This document shows positions 8,032 to 15,958 of a stretch of 16,209 nt of DNA, piece by piece. Origin of the DNA: Flammeovirgaceae bacterium UBA4659 (lineage in GTDB: Bacteria; Bacteroidota; Bacteroidia; Cytophagales; Cyclobacteriaceae); the NCBI GenBank assembly GCA_002405445.1, contig DHLV01000141.1, forward strand, positions 1-16,209. The letters are read 5' to 3'. Below the pieces are notes generated by a model, which was not told the DNA's origin, made no database searches, and saw only the letters and a program-made list of their open reading frames with translations. Both the position numbers and the translations under genes were made by a program. Numbering within the stretch: position 1 is the first letter of the stretch; each line of letters starts with the position of its first letter.

Positions 8032-9381
8032 ATGAAAATTCAACTGAAACAACTTGCATTTACCGGTCTCGCTTTTTCCATTGCTGTTTCAAGTGCATTT
8101 GCGCAGTGCAAAGGGGGCTGGCCTGAAGAAAAAAAAACAGCAGAAGAAAAAGTGGCTGTGTTTAGCGATGCTGTCAAGCAAGGGACTGCCGCTTTTGATG
8201 ATTTAAAAGTGCGGGGCGCCATTCTCTGGATGATTGCCAATGCACCCAAGTGGAATACAAAGCTGTACGTAGATGCTGCCACTATTTATGACGGCCTCGC
8301 CACGAAAGAAGCAGACGCCACCAAAAAGAAAATGTTCATCGACTCTTTAATGATCATTTACGATTTGCGCTTGCAAAACTGTGGAGATGAAGTAAACGTG
8401 CTCAACCGCAAAGCAAGCTCAAACGTAAAGTATAACATCAACAATAAAGAGAAGGCACCCGAGTTGCTGGCCATGTTTGATAAGGTATATGAAATCAGCG
8501 GAAACAACGTGAACGACAACAACCTGGAGGCTTACATGTCAGTGATCTATGTAAACTTTCTGATCAACAAAGGCAGCATGACTGAAGAGCAAATACTGTC
8601 GCGCTACGACAAACTGAGCGCAGTAATTGATGCCAAGATTGCAAAGGCACAATCGGAAAACAAAGCGGCTGATGTAGAGAAGTACAAGAAGATTAAAGCA
8701 AATGTTGATGACAAACTCATCAAAATGGTGAAGGTGGATTGTAAGTTCGTGAAGGCAAACCTGGAACCAAAATTCAGAGCGAACCCGAAAGACTTGGGGC
8801 TTGCAAAGAAGATCTTCAAGTTCATGCTGGAAGACAATTGTGCAGATGATCCACTCTGGCTGGATGCGGCCCTGGCCATTCATGAAGTTGAAAAAGACTG
8901 CGGCCTGGCCAAAAACCTGGGCAAGCGCATGATTGCAACCGATTTAGCCAAAGCTGAAGGATTTTTCAAAGAAGCTCAATCACTGTGTACAGGGGCAGAA
9001 GATAAGTCTGAAATACTGGTGTTGTTGGGTGCTGTGCAGGCAAAAAACGGTAATCCCGTTGCCGCACGCGATTTGTTCCGCCAGGCACTGGCTGCCAGCG
9101 CTGCCAACAAAGATGCCTACGAAAAAATCGGTGACCTCTATATGAATGCCGGCAAAGAATGCTCGAAGATGAAGTCTAAAGCAGAAGACCGGCTGGTGTA
9201 CCTGGCAGCCTTTGATATGTATGTGAAATCAGGCAACCAGCAGAAAATTAATGCAGCGCGCGCGCAGTTTCCTTCAGTAACGGAGTTATTTGAATTAAAC
9301 TGGAAGGAAGGTGAAAAGAAAACCATCACCCAATGCTGGGTAGGTGAAACCGTAACCCTCCGCACCCGTGGTAAAGAATAA
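8032..9381 (+). CDS. Exported TPR protein
   Basis: 449 residues from the ATG at 8032; a TTG 21 bp earlier is in frame but would bury the signal peptide (residues 1-24, ending AFAQ). The mature protein is mostly alpha-helical, Lys/Ala/Asp-rich and contains evenly spaced cysteines (for example in RLQNCGDEV, VDCKF, EDNCADD, EKDCGLA, SLCTGA, GKECS). The clearest TPR unit is GNPVAARDLFRQALAASAAN followed by YEKIGDLYMNAG, near residues 340-375. TPR repeats usually act as protein-binding scaffolds. The conserved cysteines could form periplasmic disulfides; that is inference. It is the last gene before a strong terminator and probably shares a transcript with the outer-membrane protein upstream. Family-level call good, role unknown. 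Confidence 0.72.
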   Translation: MKIQLKQLAFTGLAFSIAVSSAFAQCKGGWPEEKKTAEEKVAVFSDAVKQGTAAFDDLKVRGAILWMIANAPKWNTKLYVDAATIYDGLATKEADATKKKMFIDSLMIIYDLRLQNCGDEVNVLNRKASSNVKYNINNKEKAPELLAMFDKVYEISGNNVNDNNLEAYMSVIYVNFLINKGSMTEEQILSRYDKLSAVIDAKIAKAQSENKAADVEKYKKIKANVDDKLIKMVKVDCKFVKANLEPKFRANPKDLGLAKKIFKFMLEDNCADDPLWLDAALAIHEVEKDCGLAKNLGKRMIATDLAKAEGFFKEAQSLCTGAEDKSEILVLLGAVQAKNGNPVAARDLFRQALAASAANKDAYEKIGDLYMNAGKECSKMKSKAEDRLVYLAAFDMYVKSGNQQKINAARAQFPSVTELFELNWKEGEKKTITQCWVGETVTLRTRGKE

Positions 9382-9401
9382 TTGGTAAACTAATTGCACT
9401 G

Positions 9402-9433
9402 AAGGCTGGCTGAAAGGTCAGCCTTCTTTTTTT
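9402..9433 (+). terminator. Strong intrinsic terminator
   Basis: AAGGCTGGCT pairs with GGTCAGCCTT (two G-U pairs) around a GAAA tetraloop, followed by C and seven T residues. It ends 20 bp after the TPR gene. The last T at 9433 directly precedes the ATG of lptC, leaving no room for a ribosome-binding site outside the hairpin. Confidence 0.9.
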
Positions 9434-9985
9434 ATGAAATCTATTTCGGCAGCCACTCTTCACCGCGCACCCGCCATTTTTTTGGTGCTGTCTTGTATTG
9501 TTATCAGCTGTAACAAAAAAGAAAAAACGCTGCCGCAGGTCTACGATGGCCCCCTGCGGGTAGCACATGATTTCACCACCTTCACCACCGAAAAAGACCG
9601 GGTAAAAGCCTACCTCAAAGCGAAGACAGTATTTGAATTTCAAAATGGTGACCGCGAGTTTCCCGAGGGCGTGTATATCGAGTTTTTAGACTCGCTCGGC
9701 AACATCACCTCTACATTACGAGCGAACAACGCATTTTATTTCAAAACGGATAACAAGTGGCGCGGCCGCGGAGACGTGGAAGTAAAGAACATCGAAAAGA
9801 ACCAGCAGCTCAATACCGAAGAGTTGTTCTGGTACCCGGGAACTCAAAAAATTGCTACCGAAAAATTCGTCACGATCAGAGATTTTCATGATGTGGCTTA
9901 CGGCACCGGGTTGGATGCCGCCCAAGATATGTCGTACTACACACTCAAAAACCCCACCGGCTCAATGGAGGTGAAAGACAATTGA
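9434..9985 (+). CDS. lptC: LPS export periplasmic protein LptC
   Basis: 183 residues. The N-terminus is a lipoprotein-type signal: basic/neutral start, hydrophobic IFLVLSCIVIS and Cys26 in a V-I-S-C box, so this copy would be lipid-anchored, in contrast to the membrane-spanning LptC of enterics. The mature region has the LptC signature: YIEFLDSLGNITSTLRANNA, then RGRGDVEVKN, LNTEELFWYPGTQKI, and GTGLDAAQDMSYYTLKNPTG. LptC forms part of the periplasmic bridge that carries LPS from the LptB2FG transporter to LptA. No other lpt gene is in the window. There is no other Met near the start, so the ATG at 9434 is needed for the signal sequence even though it abuts the terminator T-tract. Confidence 0.87.
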   Translation: MKSISAATLHRAPAIFLVLSCIVISCNKKEKTLPQVYDGPLRVAHDFTTFTTEKDRVKAYLKAKTVFEFQNGDREFPEGVYIEFLDSLGNITSTLRANNAFYFKTDNKWRGRGDVEVKNIEKNQQLNTEELFWYPGTQKIATEKFVTIRDFHDVAYGTGLDAAQDMSYYTLKNPTGSMEVKDN

Positions 9986-10052
9986 TGGTAAAGGGCAGCG
10001 CAGATGCCTGGCGGCAAGGAAAACCCGTTCACCATCGCTATCGACAATTTCG

Positions 10053-10060
10053 TATCTTTG
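10053..10060 (+). promoter_or_regulatory. Bacteroidota -7 box TATCTTTG
   Basis: TATCTTTG matches the TAnnTTTG consensus exactly and lies 7 nt before the ATG of the 51-residue gene. No good TTG box lies 19 nt upstream (only GTTC), so promoter strength is uncertain. If used, the transcript would have almost no leader. Confidence 0.45.
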
Positions 10061-10067
10061 CACCTGC

Positions 10068-10223
10068 ATGAAACTGCTTGATGTAGTGCTGCTCTCTCTG
10101 GCAGCAGGGTTTGTTATCATTGGCATTTACGAGGTAATGACGCTGGGCATCGGCCATGCTTACTGGTCAATCATGCTCTCGCTGCTTCTGTTTTTTGTTT
10201 ACAATTACCGCAAACGGAAGTAG
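10068..10223 (+). CDS. Small membrane protein, 51 residues
   Basis: A short protein with two hydrophobic segments: VVLLSLAAGFVIIGIYEVM (about residues 6-24) and AYWSIMLSLLLFFVYNY (31-47), ending in the basic tail RKRK, which fits a two-pass inner-membrane protein with both ends inside the cell. It has an exact TAnnTTTG box 7 nt upstream and stops 3 nt before the CNNM/CBS gene, so the two are probably translated from the same message. I recognise no named family. The conserved-looking location between lptC and the CNNM gene suggests a small partner or regulator of one of them; this is inference. Confidence 0.7.
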   Translation: MKLLDVVLLSLAAGFVIIGIYEVMTLGIGHAYWSIMLSLLLFFVYNYRKRK

Positions 10224-10226
10224 CCG

Positions 10227-11501
10227 ATGGATTCAGTGTACGTCATGATTTTTGCCACTTTGGTTTTCTCCTTCTTTTTTTCGGGAATTGAAATTGCTTT
10301 TCTGTCTGCCAATAAACTACAAATAGAACTGCAGGCAAAGCAGGGCGTGCTGGGGGGCGAAATCATGTCCAAGTTCATGAAAAACCCCTCGCGGTTCATT
10401 GGCACCACACTCATTGGCAACACATTGGCGTTGGTACTCTTCGGCATTTACATGGCGCAGCTCATCGAGCCGGTGCTGACAGAGCACCTGCCCACCGGCC
10501 TCAACGATGAGGTGTATGTGCTTGCCTTCCAAACGTTGATTTCAACTCTTTTCATCTTATTCACAGCCGAGTTTTTGCCCAAGAGTTTGTTTCTTATTAA
10601 CCCCAACGCCATGCTGGCAGCGCTGGCTGTGCCATTTCGCATCATCTACTACGTGTTAGCGCCACTCACATTTTCAATTGTGTACCTTTCCAAACAAACC
10701 ATCATTCACATTTTGCGCATCGAATACTCCGAAGAAAAACCCATGTTTGGTCTCACAGATTTGAACCACTACCTCAAAAACATGATGAAGGTACACCATG
10801 ATGACGAAGAGATTGAACTTGACAAAAAAATTCTCTCAAATGCTTTAGAGTTCAAAACGGTGCGTATCCGCGATTGCATGATTCCGCGCACGGAAGTAAC
10901 CGCAGTGAGCGTAGAAGACGGCATCGAACAACTGAAAGAAACATTTGTGCAAAGCGGGCACTCCAAAATATTGATTTACAAAGAAACCATTGACGATGTG
11001 ATCGGCTATTGCCACTCGGCCGCATTGTTTACAAACCCGGCCCGCATCGAAGATATTCTGACGCCCATCCCCCACGTGCAAGAGACCATGATGGCCAACG
11101 ATTTGATGGTACAGTTAATCAAAGAACGCAAGAGCATCGCGCTGGTGTTGGATGAATTTGGCGGTACCTCGGGCATCGTAAGCATGGAAGACGTAATCGA
11201 AGAAATATTCGGGGAAATTGAAGACGAACACGACCAGGATGATTTGACCGAGACACAAATCGATGACCAAACATACCGATTGAGTGCGCGGCTGGAAGTC
11301 GATTACCTGAACGAAAAATTCAAGCTCCACCTGCCTACAGGCGAGTATGAAACACTGGCCGGTTTGATTTTGGCGTACGCAGAAGATTTGCCCAAGACAG
11401 GCGACACCGTTATGATCGATGGGCACACATTCACCATTGAAAAAACCGAAAACAAACGCATTGACGTGGTGAAGGTGGTGGTAAACAAGCCGGAATCGTA
11501 A
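10227..11501 (+). CDS. CNNM/CBS/CorC-domain membrane protein (hemolysin family)
   Basis: 424 residues in the usual order: an N-terminal CNNM transmembrane domain (about 1-160, with FFFSGIEIAFLSANKLQIE and TAEFLPKSLFLINPNAML), a CBS pair (about 205-325, opening RIRDCMIPRTEVTAVS), the signature DEFGGTSGIVSMEDVIEEIF (309-328) with GEIEDEHD after it, and a C-terminal CorC_HlyC domain (about 345-420). Proteins of this type are linked to Mg2+ or Co2+ efflux, with the CBS pair sensing nucleotide. The historical name 'hemolysin' is misleading. GldE of gliding bacteria has the same architecture but nothing here points specifically to it. It starts 3 nt after the small membrane protein gene. The start ATG gives a proper first membrane segment. 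Confidence 0.88.
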   Translation: MDSVYVMIFATLVFSFFFSGIEIAFLSANKLQIELQAKQGVLGGEIMSKFMKNPSRFIGTTLIGNTLALVLFGIYMAQLIEPVLTEHLPTGLNDEVYVLAFQTLISTLFILFTAEFLPKSLFLINPNAMLAALAVPFRIIYYVLAPLTFSIVYLSKQTIIHILRIEYSEEKPMFGLTDLNHYLKNMMKVHHDDEEIELDKKILSNALEFKTVRIRDCMIPRTEVTAVSVEDGIEQLKETFVQSGHSKILIYKETIDDVIGYCHSAALFTNPARIEDILTPIPHVQETMMANDLMVQLIKERKSIALVLDEFGGTSGIVSMEDVIEEIFGEIEDEHDQDDLTETQIDDQTYRLSARLEVDYLNEKFKLHLPTGEYETLAGLILAYAEDLPKTGDTVMIDGHTFTIEKTENKRIDVVKVVVNKPES

Positions 11502-11580
11502 AACCCCACCGGCATTGGAGCAGATGTTCCAGACAATTCTAATCAACTGATTTTCAGTATTATAATTTGCCAGTAGCCTT

Positions 11581-11610
11581 TTGGCGAATCAATATAACAG
11601 GCTAAATTTG
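11581..11610 (+). promoter_or_regulatory. Full Bacteroidota promoter for foldase gene
   Basis: TTG at 11581-11583 (within TTTTGG), a spacer of exactly 19 nt, then TAAATTTG at 11603-11610, an exact TAnnTTTG box. Both boxes and the spacing match the primary sigma consensus of the phylum. Transcription would start about 11617, giving a leader of about 55 nt before the ATG at 11673. The leader has no evident Shine-Dalgarno sequence. Confidence 0.75.
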
Positions 11611-11672
11611 CCGTTCTTTAAATTGGGCATGGTGGCCTAAAAAACATTAACAGGAATTATTCAAACTGACTT

Positions 11673-13802
11673 ATGGCATTGATTGGGACTTTACGTGAGA
11701 AGATGACGAAATGGGTGGTGGGTTTTGTAGCCATCGCAATCCTCGCTTTCATTCTTAACGATCTATTCGGCAACGGGCCACGCTCGGTATTCCAACAGGA
11801 CAACTCGGTGGGTAACATTGCCGGCAACTCCATCTCACGCGAAGAATATCAGACCATGGTGGCCGAGCGCGAGAACAACTACATGATGAACTTTGGGCGC
11901 CAGGCAGGCGAGCGCGAAAAGCCATTGCTGCAAAGCCAGGCCTGGGAGCTGCTGATCGTCAAGCACGCAATCAGGTCGGAATTTGAAAAAACCGGTATTG
12001 CAATCAGTTCTGAAGAAAAGCTTGACATGTTCTTTGGCAAGAATATAGACGAGAATTTGAAACAGTCGTTCGTAGATTCAACAGGCAAGTTCAGCCCGGA
12101 GCTACTCAAGCAGCAAATCAGGCAGTTTGACATGCCCGAACCGGCAGACCCGGCCATGCGCCAGCAGTGGTTTGCAATGAAAAATCGCTGGGAGACTTTC
12201 AAAAGCGAATTGATGTTGGCACGCGAGCGCATCAAATACGAAAACCTGCTCATCAAAACCAACTATGTAACCAATGCAGAAGCCGAGCGCGACTATCACC
12301 TGCAAAATGATGTAGCCGAAGCCGAGTACTTGTACGTTCCCTTTTACGCCATCAGCGATACCCTGGTAACACCTACTGATAATCAGTTGCGCGATTACTA
12401 CAATAAAAACAAAGAAAAATACAAGACGGAAGAATCGCGCAGCCTGATTTATGTAACATTCCCCGTGGTAGCATCACCTGCTGATTCTGCTGATGTGCTA
12501 GCCGATGCTCAAAAGTTTGCTGCTGATTTCAAAACTTCAGAAGACGACTCAACCTTTGCCGTGTCCAACACCGAAGGCAAGGACGCATTCAATAAGTACA
12601 ACGTATCCACGCTGCCGGCAAGTATTAAAGCCGAAGACTTGGTGGCAGGCAATGTGATTGGTCCTTTCTTAGATAATGGTACTTATAAAGTGGTGAAGGT
12701 GACAAAAATCGGAAGTGACACCACCTCGTATGCCAAGGCGAGCCACATCTTGATCAAGTGGGAAAACGAAACAGATGCTGCCAAGAAAACGGCAAAAGAA
12801 AAGGCACGCAAGATTTTAGGTGAAATCAAGAGTGGGGCGAGTTTCGCTGCCAAGGCACGTGAATTTGGAACAGACGGCACCGCCTCGCGCGGTGGCGATT
12901 TGGGCTGGTTCTCAACAGGCCAGATGGTGAAGCCATTCCAAAAAGCAGTATTTGACGCAAAGAAAGCCGGCTTGCTGACAGACGTGGTAGAAACGCAATT
13001 TGGTTACCACATCATTGAAGTCACGGGCGTAAAAGACAACACCACCTATTCGGTGGCCTCCATCGAATTAAAAATTACCCCCAGTGATGAAACACAAAAT
13101 GCGGCATTCCTGGCAGCGCAGAACTTTGGCGCACAAGTAGCAAGCGTTGATGATTTCAAAGCCAAGGCCAAGAAGGAAAACCTGTTTGTACAGGAAGCAA
13201 ACGACCTTACCGCATCTGACAGGCGCATTGGTAGCCTGGGCGAGGCGCGCCAAATGGTTACGTGGTTGTACCGCGATGGGAAAATTGATAAGATATCTGA
13301 CATATTTGATCTGGAGGACAACTACGTGGTGGCCATAATGACTGCCAAAATTGACAAAGGCTACAAGCCGTTCGATAAGGTGAAAGATGAAATTACCCCG
13401 CTTGTGAAAGCCCGGTTAAAAGGTGATAAAATCATTGAAAAACTGAATGCACAAAAGGGCAGCCTGCAGGAAATTGCGCAGGCTTTTGGCCGCGATGCAT
13501 CAGTTCAGTCTGCCAGCGATATTAAGTTGAACTCCAACTCACTGGCATCGGTGGGCATTGAACCCAGGGCGGTGGGCGTTGCATTCTCTTTGGAAAATGG
13601 AAAGCGCTCACGGGCTTTTGCTGGCGAAAATGGCGTGTTGATTATTGAAACCAAGAACAAAACCGTTGCACCCGAGGTAGGCGACTACAGTTTGTTCAAA
13701 AACCAATTGTTGCAAAACCTGAACGGGAAATCATCTTTTGGCATCTCACAAGCCATTAAAGAAGCTGCAAAAATTGAAGACAAGCGATATTTGTTCTTCT
13801 AA
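11673..13802 (+). CDS. PpiD-like periplasmic peptidyl-prolyl isomerase
   Basis: 709 residues. One N-terminal membrane anchor (about 12-31, WVVGFVAIAILAFILND) is followed by a SurA/PpiD-type chaperone segment (INDGISREEY-like NSISREEYQ near 52). A parvulin domain spans about 353-453, opening YAKASHILIKW and carrying the family motifs RGGDLGWFSTGQMVKPF (406-422) and FGYHIIEVT (443-451). A further region with parvulin-like spacing lies around 250-345 but lacks clear motifs. PpiD-type proteins sit in the inner membrane and help fold newly exported proteins. The length, near 700, is typical for Bacteroidota homologues. It has its own consensus promoter and an intrinsic terminator, so it is probably a single-gene unit next to the outer-membrane protein genes. 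Confidence 0.9.
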   Translation: MALIGTLREKMTKWVVGFVAIAILAFILNDLFGNGPRSVFQQDNSVGNIAGNSISREEYQTMVAERENNYMMNFGRQAGEREKPLLQSQAWELLIVKHAIRSEFEKTGIAISSEEKLDMFFGKNIDENLKQSFVDSTGKFSPELLKQQIRQFDMPEPADPAMRQQWFAMKNRWETFKSELMLARERIKYENLLIKTNYVTNAEAERDYHLQNDVAEAEYLYVPFYAISDTLVTPTDNQLRDYYNKNKEKYKTEESRSLIYVTFPVVASPADSADVLADAQKFAADFKTSEDDSTFAVSNTEGKDAFNKYNVSTLPASIKAEDLVAGNVIGPFLDNGTYKVVKVTKIGSDTTSYAKASHILIKWENETDAAKKTAKEKARKILGEIKSGASFAAKAREFGTDGTASRGGDLGWFSTGQMVKPFQKAVFDAKKAGLLTDVVETQFGYHIIEVTGVKDNTTYSVASIELKITPSDETQNAAFLAAQNFGAQVASVDDFKAKAKKENLFVQEANDLTASDRRIGSLGEARQMVTWLYRDGKIDKISDIFDLEDNYVVAIMTAKIDKGYKPFDKVKDEITPLVKARLKGDKIIEKLNAQKGSLQEIAQAFGRDASVQSASDIKLNSNSLASVGIEPRAVGVAFSLENGKRSRAFAGENGVLIIETKNKTVAPEVGDYSLFKNQLLQNLNGKSSFGISQAIKEAAKIEDKRYLFF

Positions 13803-13826
13803 GAGTTACTCAAAATAAATGAACCC

Positions 13827-13859
13827 GGGCTGGCGAAATACTCGTCAGCCCTTTTCTTT
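13827..13859 (+). terminator. Strong intrinsic terminator
   Basis: GGGCTGGCGA (13827-13836) pairs with TCGTCAGCCC (13842-13851), one G-U pair, 5-nt loop, then TTTTCTTT. It ends the foldase transcript 25 bp after the stop and lies 5 nt before the next ATG. Its core arms GGCTGGC/GTCAGCC are the same as in the terminator at 9402-9433. The tail also reads TTTCTTTG (13853-13860), one base off a TAnnTTTG box. Confidence 0.88.
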
Positions 13860-13864
13860 GCAAA

Positions 13865-14128
13865 ATGCAGGCAGACTGGAAAAAATCGCTGAAAGAAAAA
13901 CTGGACCAACATCACGCTTGGCCTGACCTGTATACTTTCAAGTTCATTGTTCCGGCAGCAAAGGAAAATGAGGTAATTGATTTATTCCCCAACCACAGCC
14001 ACACAAAACGCCCCTCCAAACATGGAAAGTACGTAAGCGTGACAGTGCAGATGATGATGCCCTCGTCTGATGCCGTGGTAGAAATTTATCAATCCGCCTC
14101 AAAGATTGAAGGAATTGTAGCGTTGTAA
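13865..14128 (+). CDS. DUF493 (YbeD-like) protein
   Basis: 87 residues, the same length as the enterobacterial YbeD family. Visible family features: an N-terminal helix segment, LYTFKFIVPA as the first beta-strand, SKHGKYVSVTVQMMMPSSDAV in the middle, and an ending EIYQSASKIEGIVAL. The fold is a small ferredoxin-like alpha/beta domain resembling regulatory domains, with unknown role in most bacteria; a link to lipoate metabolism is by gene neighbourhood in enterics and is not supported by this context. The ATG follows the terminator by 5 nt. The decayed gene at 14135 starts 6 nt after its stop. Confidence 0.85.
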   Translation: MQADWKKSLKEKLDQHHAWPDLYTFKFIVPAAKENEVIDLFPNHSHTKRPSKHGKYVSVTVQMMMPSSDAVVEIYQSASKIEGIVAL

Positions 14129-14134
14129 ATCAAA

Positions 14135-14872
14135 ATGATCGACTCTTTTACCCGTCCGGTTGAAGAAAGAAGCGACCAAGAACTCTTTGAAATACTTGTT
14201 GAAGAGTGCTCTTTTCGGCAAGATGTTGTGAAGGCCGCAAAAAGTGAATTGCAAAAACGTGGTCTTTCTGAATTTTAAATCAACAAGATCGTCTCTGACC
14301 GGCAAACAACAATTGAAAAGGAGCTGGCTATTGAGGAAACAAAAATGGCCAATGAATCTCTCGATTTGTTTGAATAGATTCATTTCATCATTCTATTTCC
14401 ATTTTCAATATTCGATGATTGGGGTTTAGCCGGTGAGGGTTACATCAAAAAAAGCCGGCAACGGACATTTGCTTTCTTTTGTGGATTGCTGTGCTGGTTG
14501 GTTGCAGCTGACGCGGTGATTGTCTTTGATTCTTTGCAAAACGATGAAATCAAAAGCTCGGTCAATGAACCCATCAAGCTGAAAGGACAACATCGCTATC
14601 ACAATTACCTTATTCTTGTTCTTGAAAGCAATGAACCAAGGTTGAACATCGCTGACTTCATTCAAACCTCAAACCTACCTTATGAGGAATGGCCAAAACC
14701 GCTCGATGCATTTTTTGTAAATGACAGACTGCATGCAAATCGTGGGTGATAAGCACAGACTCCCAGCCAGAGCATTGAGGTCAAAATTTGTGCAGATCTG
14801 GCCTGCAGCTACCACTACCGCGGATACTATTTTCTCTTCTCTCGGGAAAATAAGATTGAAAGACCAGCATGA
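14135..14872 (+). pseudogene. Decayed membrane-protein gene with in-frame stops
   Basis: One reading frame (14135 to 14749) carries coherent protein sequence interrupted by TAA at 14276 and TAG at 14375 with no frame change. Segment 1 (47 residues) holds VKAAKSELQKRGLSEF, a motif style common at the start of small Bacteroidota membrane proteins. Segment 2 (32 residues) holds DRQTTIEKELAIEETKMANE. Segment 3 opens with a hydrophobic IHFIILFPFSIF, then GYIKKSRQRTFAFFCGLLCW and DAVIVFDS, a second membrane segment, and continues as a polar domain with RYHNYLILVLESNEPRLNIA to TGA-TAA at 14747-14752. After that the same frame gives VKICADLACSYHYRGYYFLF up to 14872, and pieces such as KSWVISTDSQPEH appear in another frame, which suggests extra indels. 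The intact protein would be about 205-245 residues with a short cytoplasmic start and two membrane segments. I cannot name the family. Confidence 0.65.
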
Positions 14873-14994
14873 TTCGATTCATCCGATGATCCTGAGGCGT
14901 GTTCGTGACAGAAATGTGATCCCACGATGAGGCTCAAAACAAAGTGTCACAGGTTAATCGATTTTTTTTTACCTTACCCGAAACAACAACCGAT

Positions 14995-15228
14995 ATGTGG
15001 AAGCAGGAAAAAAATAAACTCACCAAAAACTTTGTCTTCAAAGACTTTGTGGAGGCCTTTGGCTTTATGACGAAAGTGGCGCTACTGGCAGAAAAGCACA
15101 ACCACCATCCATTTTGGACCAACGTTTACAACAAAGTCACCATTGAGCTAAACACCCACGATGCCGGTGACATTGTGACGGAAAAAGATCACGCGCTGGC
15201 CAAAGAAATAGACCAGCTTAAAGCATAA
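14995..15228 (+). CDS. Pterin-4a-carbinolamine dehydratase
   Basis: 77 residues from the ATG at 14995. A GTG at 14944 gives a longer frame, but its extra residues (F-F-F-T-L-P) are unlike the family, and [18 protein letters not shown] is a normal start. The diagnostic motif is complete: [20 protein letters not shown] with the histidine pair, then [20 protein letters not shown]. The enzyme dehydrates 4a-hydroxytetrahydrobiopterin to the quinonoid dihydropterin, recycling the cofactor of aromatic amino-acid hydroxylases. No hydroxylase gene is in the window. It lies 122 bp after the decayed gene, and rsmI starts 49 bp downstream. Confidence 0.9.
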   Translation: MWKQEKNKLTKNFVFKDFVEAFGFMTKVALLAEKHNHHPFWTNVYNKVTIELNTHDAGDIVTEKDHALAKEIDQLKA

Positions 15229-15277
15229 TGGTGTTTTCGTTTTCAAATTCTTGGATCATGTAATTTCAAATTAACAA

Positions 15278-15958
15278 GTGAGTCGCACATCCCTTTTTTT
15301 AGTACCTACCCCTATCGGCAACCTGGGCGACATCACCCTGCGCAGCCTAGACGTACTCAAGTCGGTAGATACGATCCTGGCAGAAGACACACGCACATCT
15401 TCCAGGTTGTTGCAACACTATCAGATTTCAAAACCGTTGCAAAGCTTTCATATTTTTAATGAGCACAAAACGCTTTCTTCATTGATCAGTCGATTACAGG
15501 GCGGTGAAGTAATGGCGCTGATAACCGATGCCGGCACGCCCGGTATTTCAGACCCCGGTTTTTTACTGGTGCGCGAGTGTCTGCGGGCAGGGTTAACGAT
15601 TGAGAGCTTGCCCGGGGCCACTGCGTTGGTGCCTGCGTTGATTAAATCGGGTTTTCCCAGCGATCGTTTTGTGTTTGAAGGGTTTTTGCCCCACAAGAAA
15701 GGAAGGCAAACACTCTTGAAGAAACTTGCTGAAGAAGAACGCACCATCGTTTTATATGAGTCGCCACACCGCCTGGTGAAGACACTCCAACAGATTGTGC
15801 AATTTTTTGGTGACCAACGCATGGTGTCTGTCTCACGCGAGCTTACCAAGATTTTTGAGGAAACCAAAACTGGTGCTGCCAAAGACGTGCTCTCGTATTT
15901 TTTGGAAAAAGACGTAAAAGGAGAAATTGTATTGGTGATTGATGGTAAAAAAGAATAA
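15278..15958 (+). CDS. rsmI: 16S rRNA 2'-O-methyltransferase RsmI
   Basis: 226 residues starting at a GTG. Family motifs are all present: LFLVPTPIGNLGDITLRSLD, ILAEDTRTSSRLL, FNEHKT, ALITDAGTPGISDPGFLLV, LPGATALVPALIKSGFP, FEGFLPHKKGRQ and YESPHRL. RsmI uses S-adenosylmethionine to methylate the 2'-OH of C1402 in 16S rRNA, near the decoding centre. The length is shorter than the about 286 residues of the E. coli protein because the C-terminal domain is missing, which is usual in this phylum. The only nearby upstream ATG (15258) meets a stop at once, so the GTG is the best start. Its end overlaps the next gene by 17 bp. Confidence 0.95.
   Translation: MSRTSLFLVPTPIGNLGDITLRSLDVLKSVDTILAEDTRTSSRLLQHYQISKPLQSFHIFNEHKTLSSLISRLQGGEVMALITDAGTPGISDPGFLLVRECLRAGLTIESLPGATALVPALIKSGFPSDRFVFEGFLPHKKGRQTLLKKLAEEERTIVLYESPHRLVKTLQQIVQFFGDQRMVSVSRELTKIFEETKTGAAKDVLSYFLEKDVKGEIVLVIDGKKE

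Noticed and set aside
14276..14377. Stop-codon read-through or recoding in the 14135 gene
   Set aside because: Two different stop codons (TAA and TAG) are involved, with no pyrrolysine-type or other recoding element visible, and the 3' part shows extra damage. Decay is simpler.
14721..14930. 69-residue open frame across the end of the decayed gene
   Set aside because: Composition is unlike a real protein, it has no family resemblance, and it crosses a region where other frames carry better pieces of the decayed gene.
14944..14994. GTG start giving a 94-residue dehydratase
   Set aside because: The added residues run through a T-rich tract and do not resemble the family, whose members in this phylum start near MWK.
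15241..15272. Direct repeat TTTCAAATT upstream of rsmI
   Set aside because: Two 9-nt AT-rich copies, 14 nt apart, are expected by chance in a sequence of this size and match no known operator.
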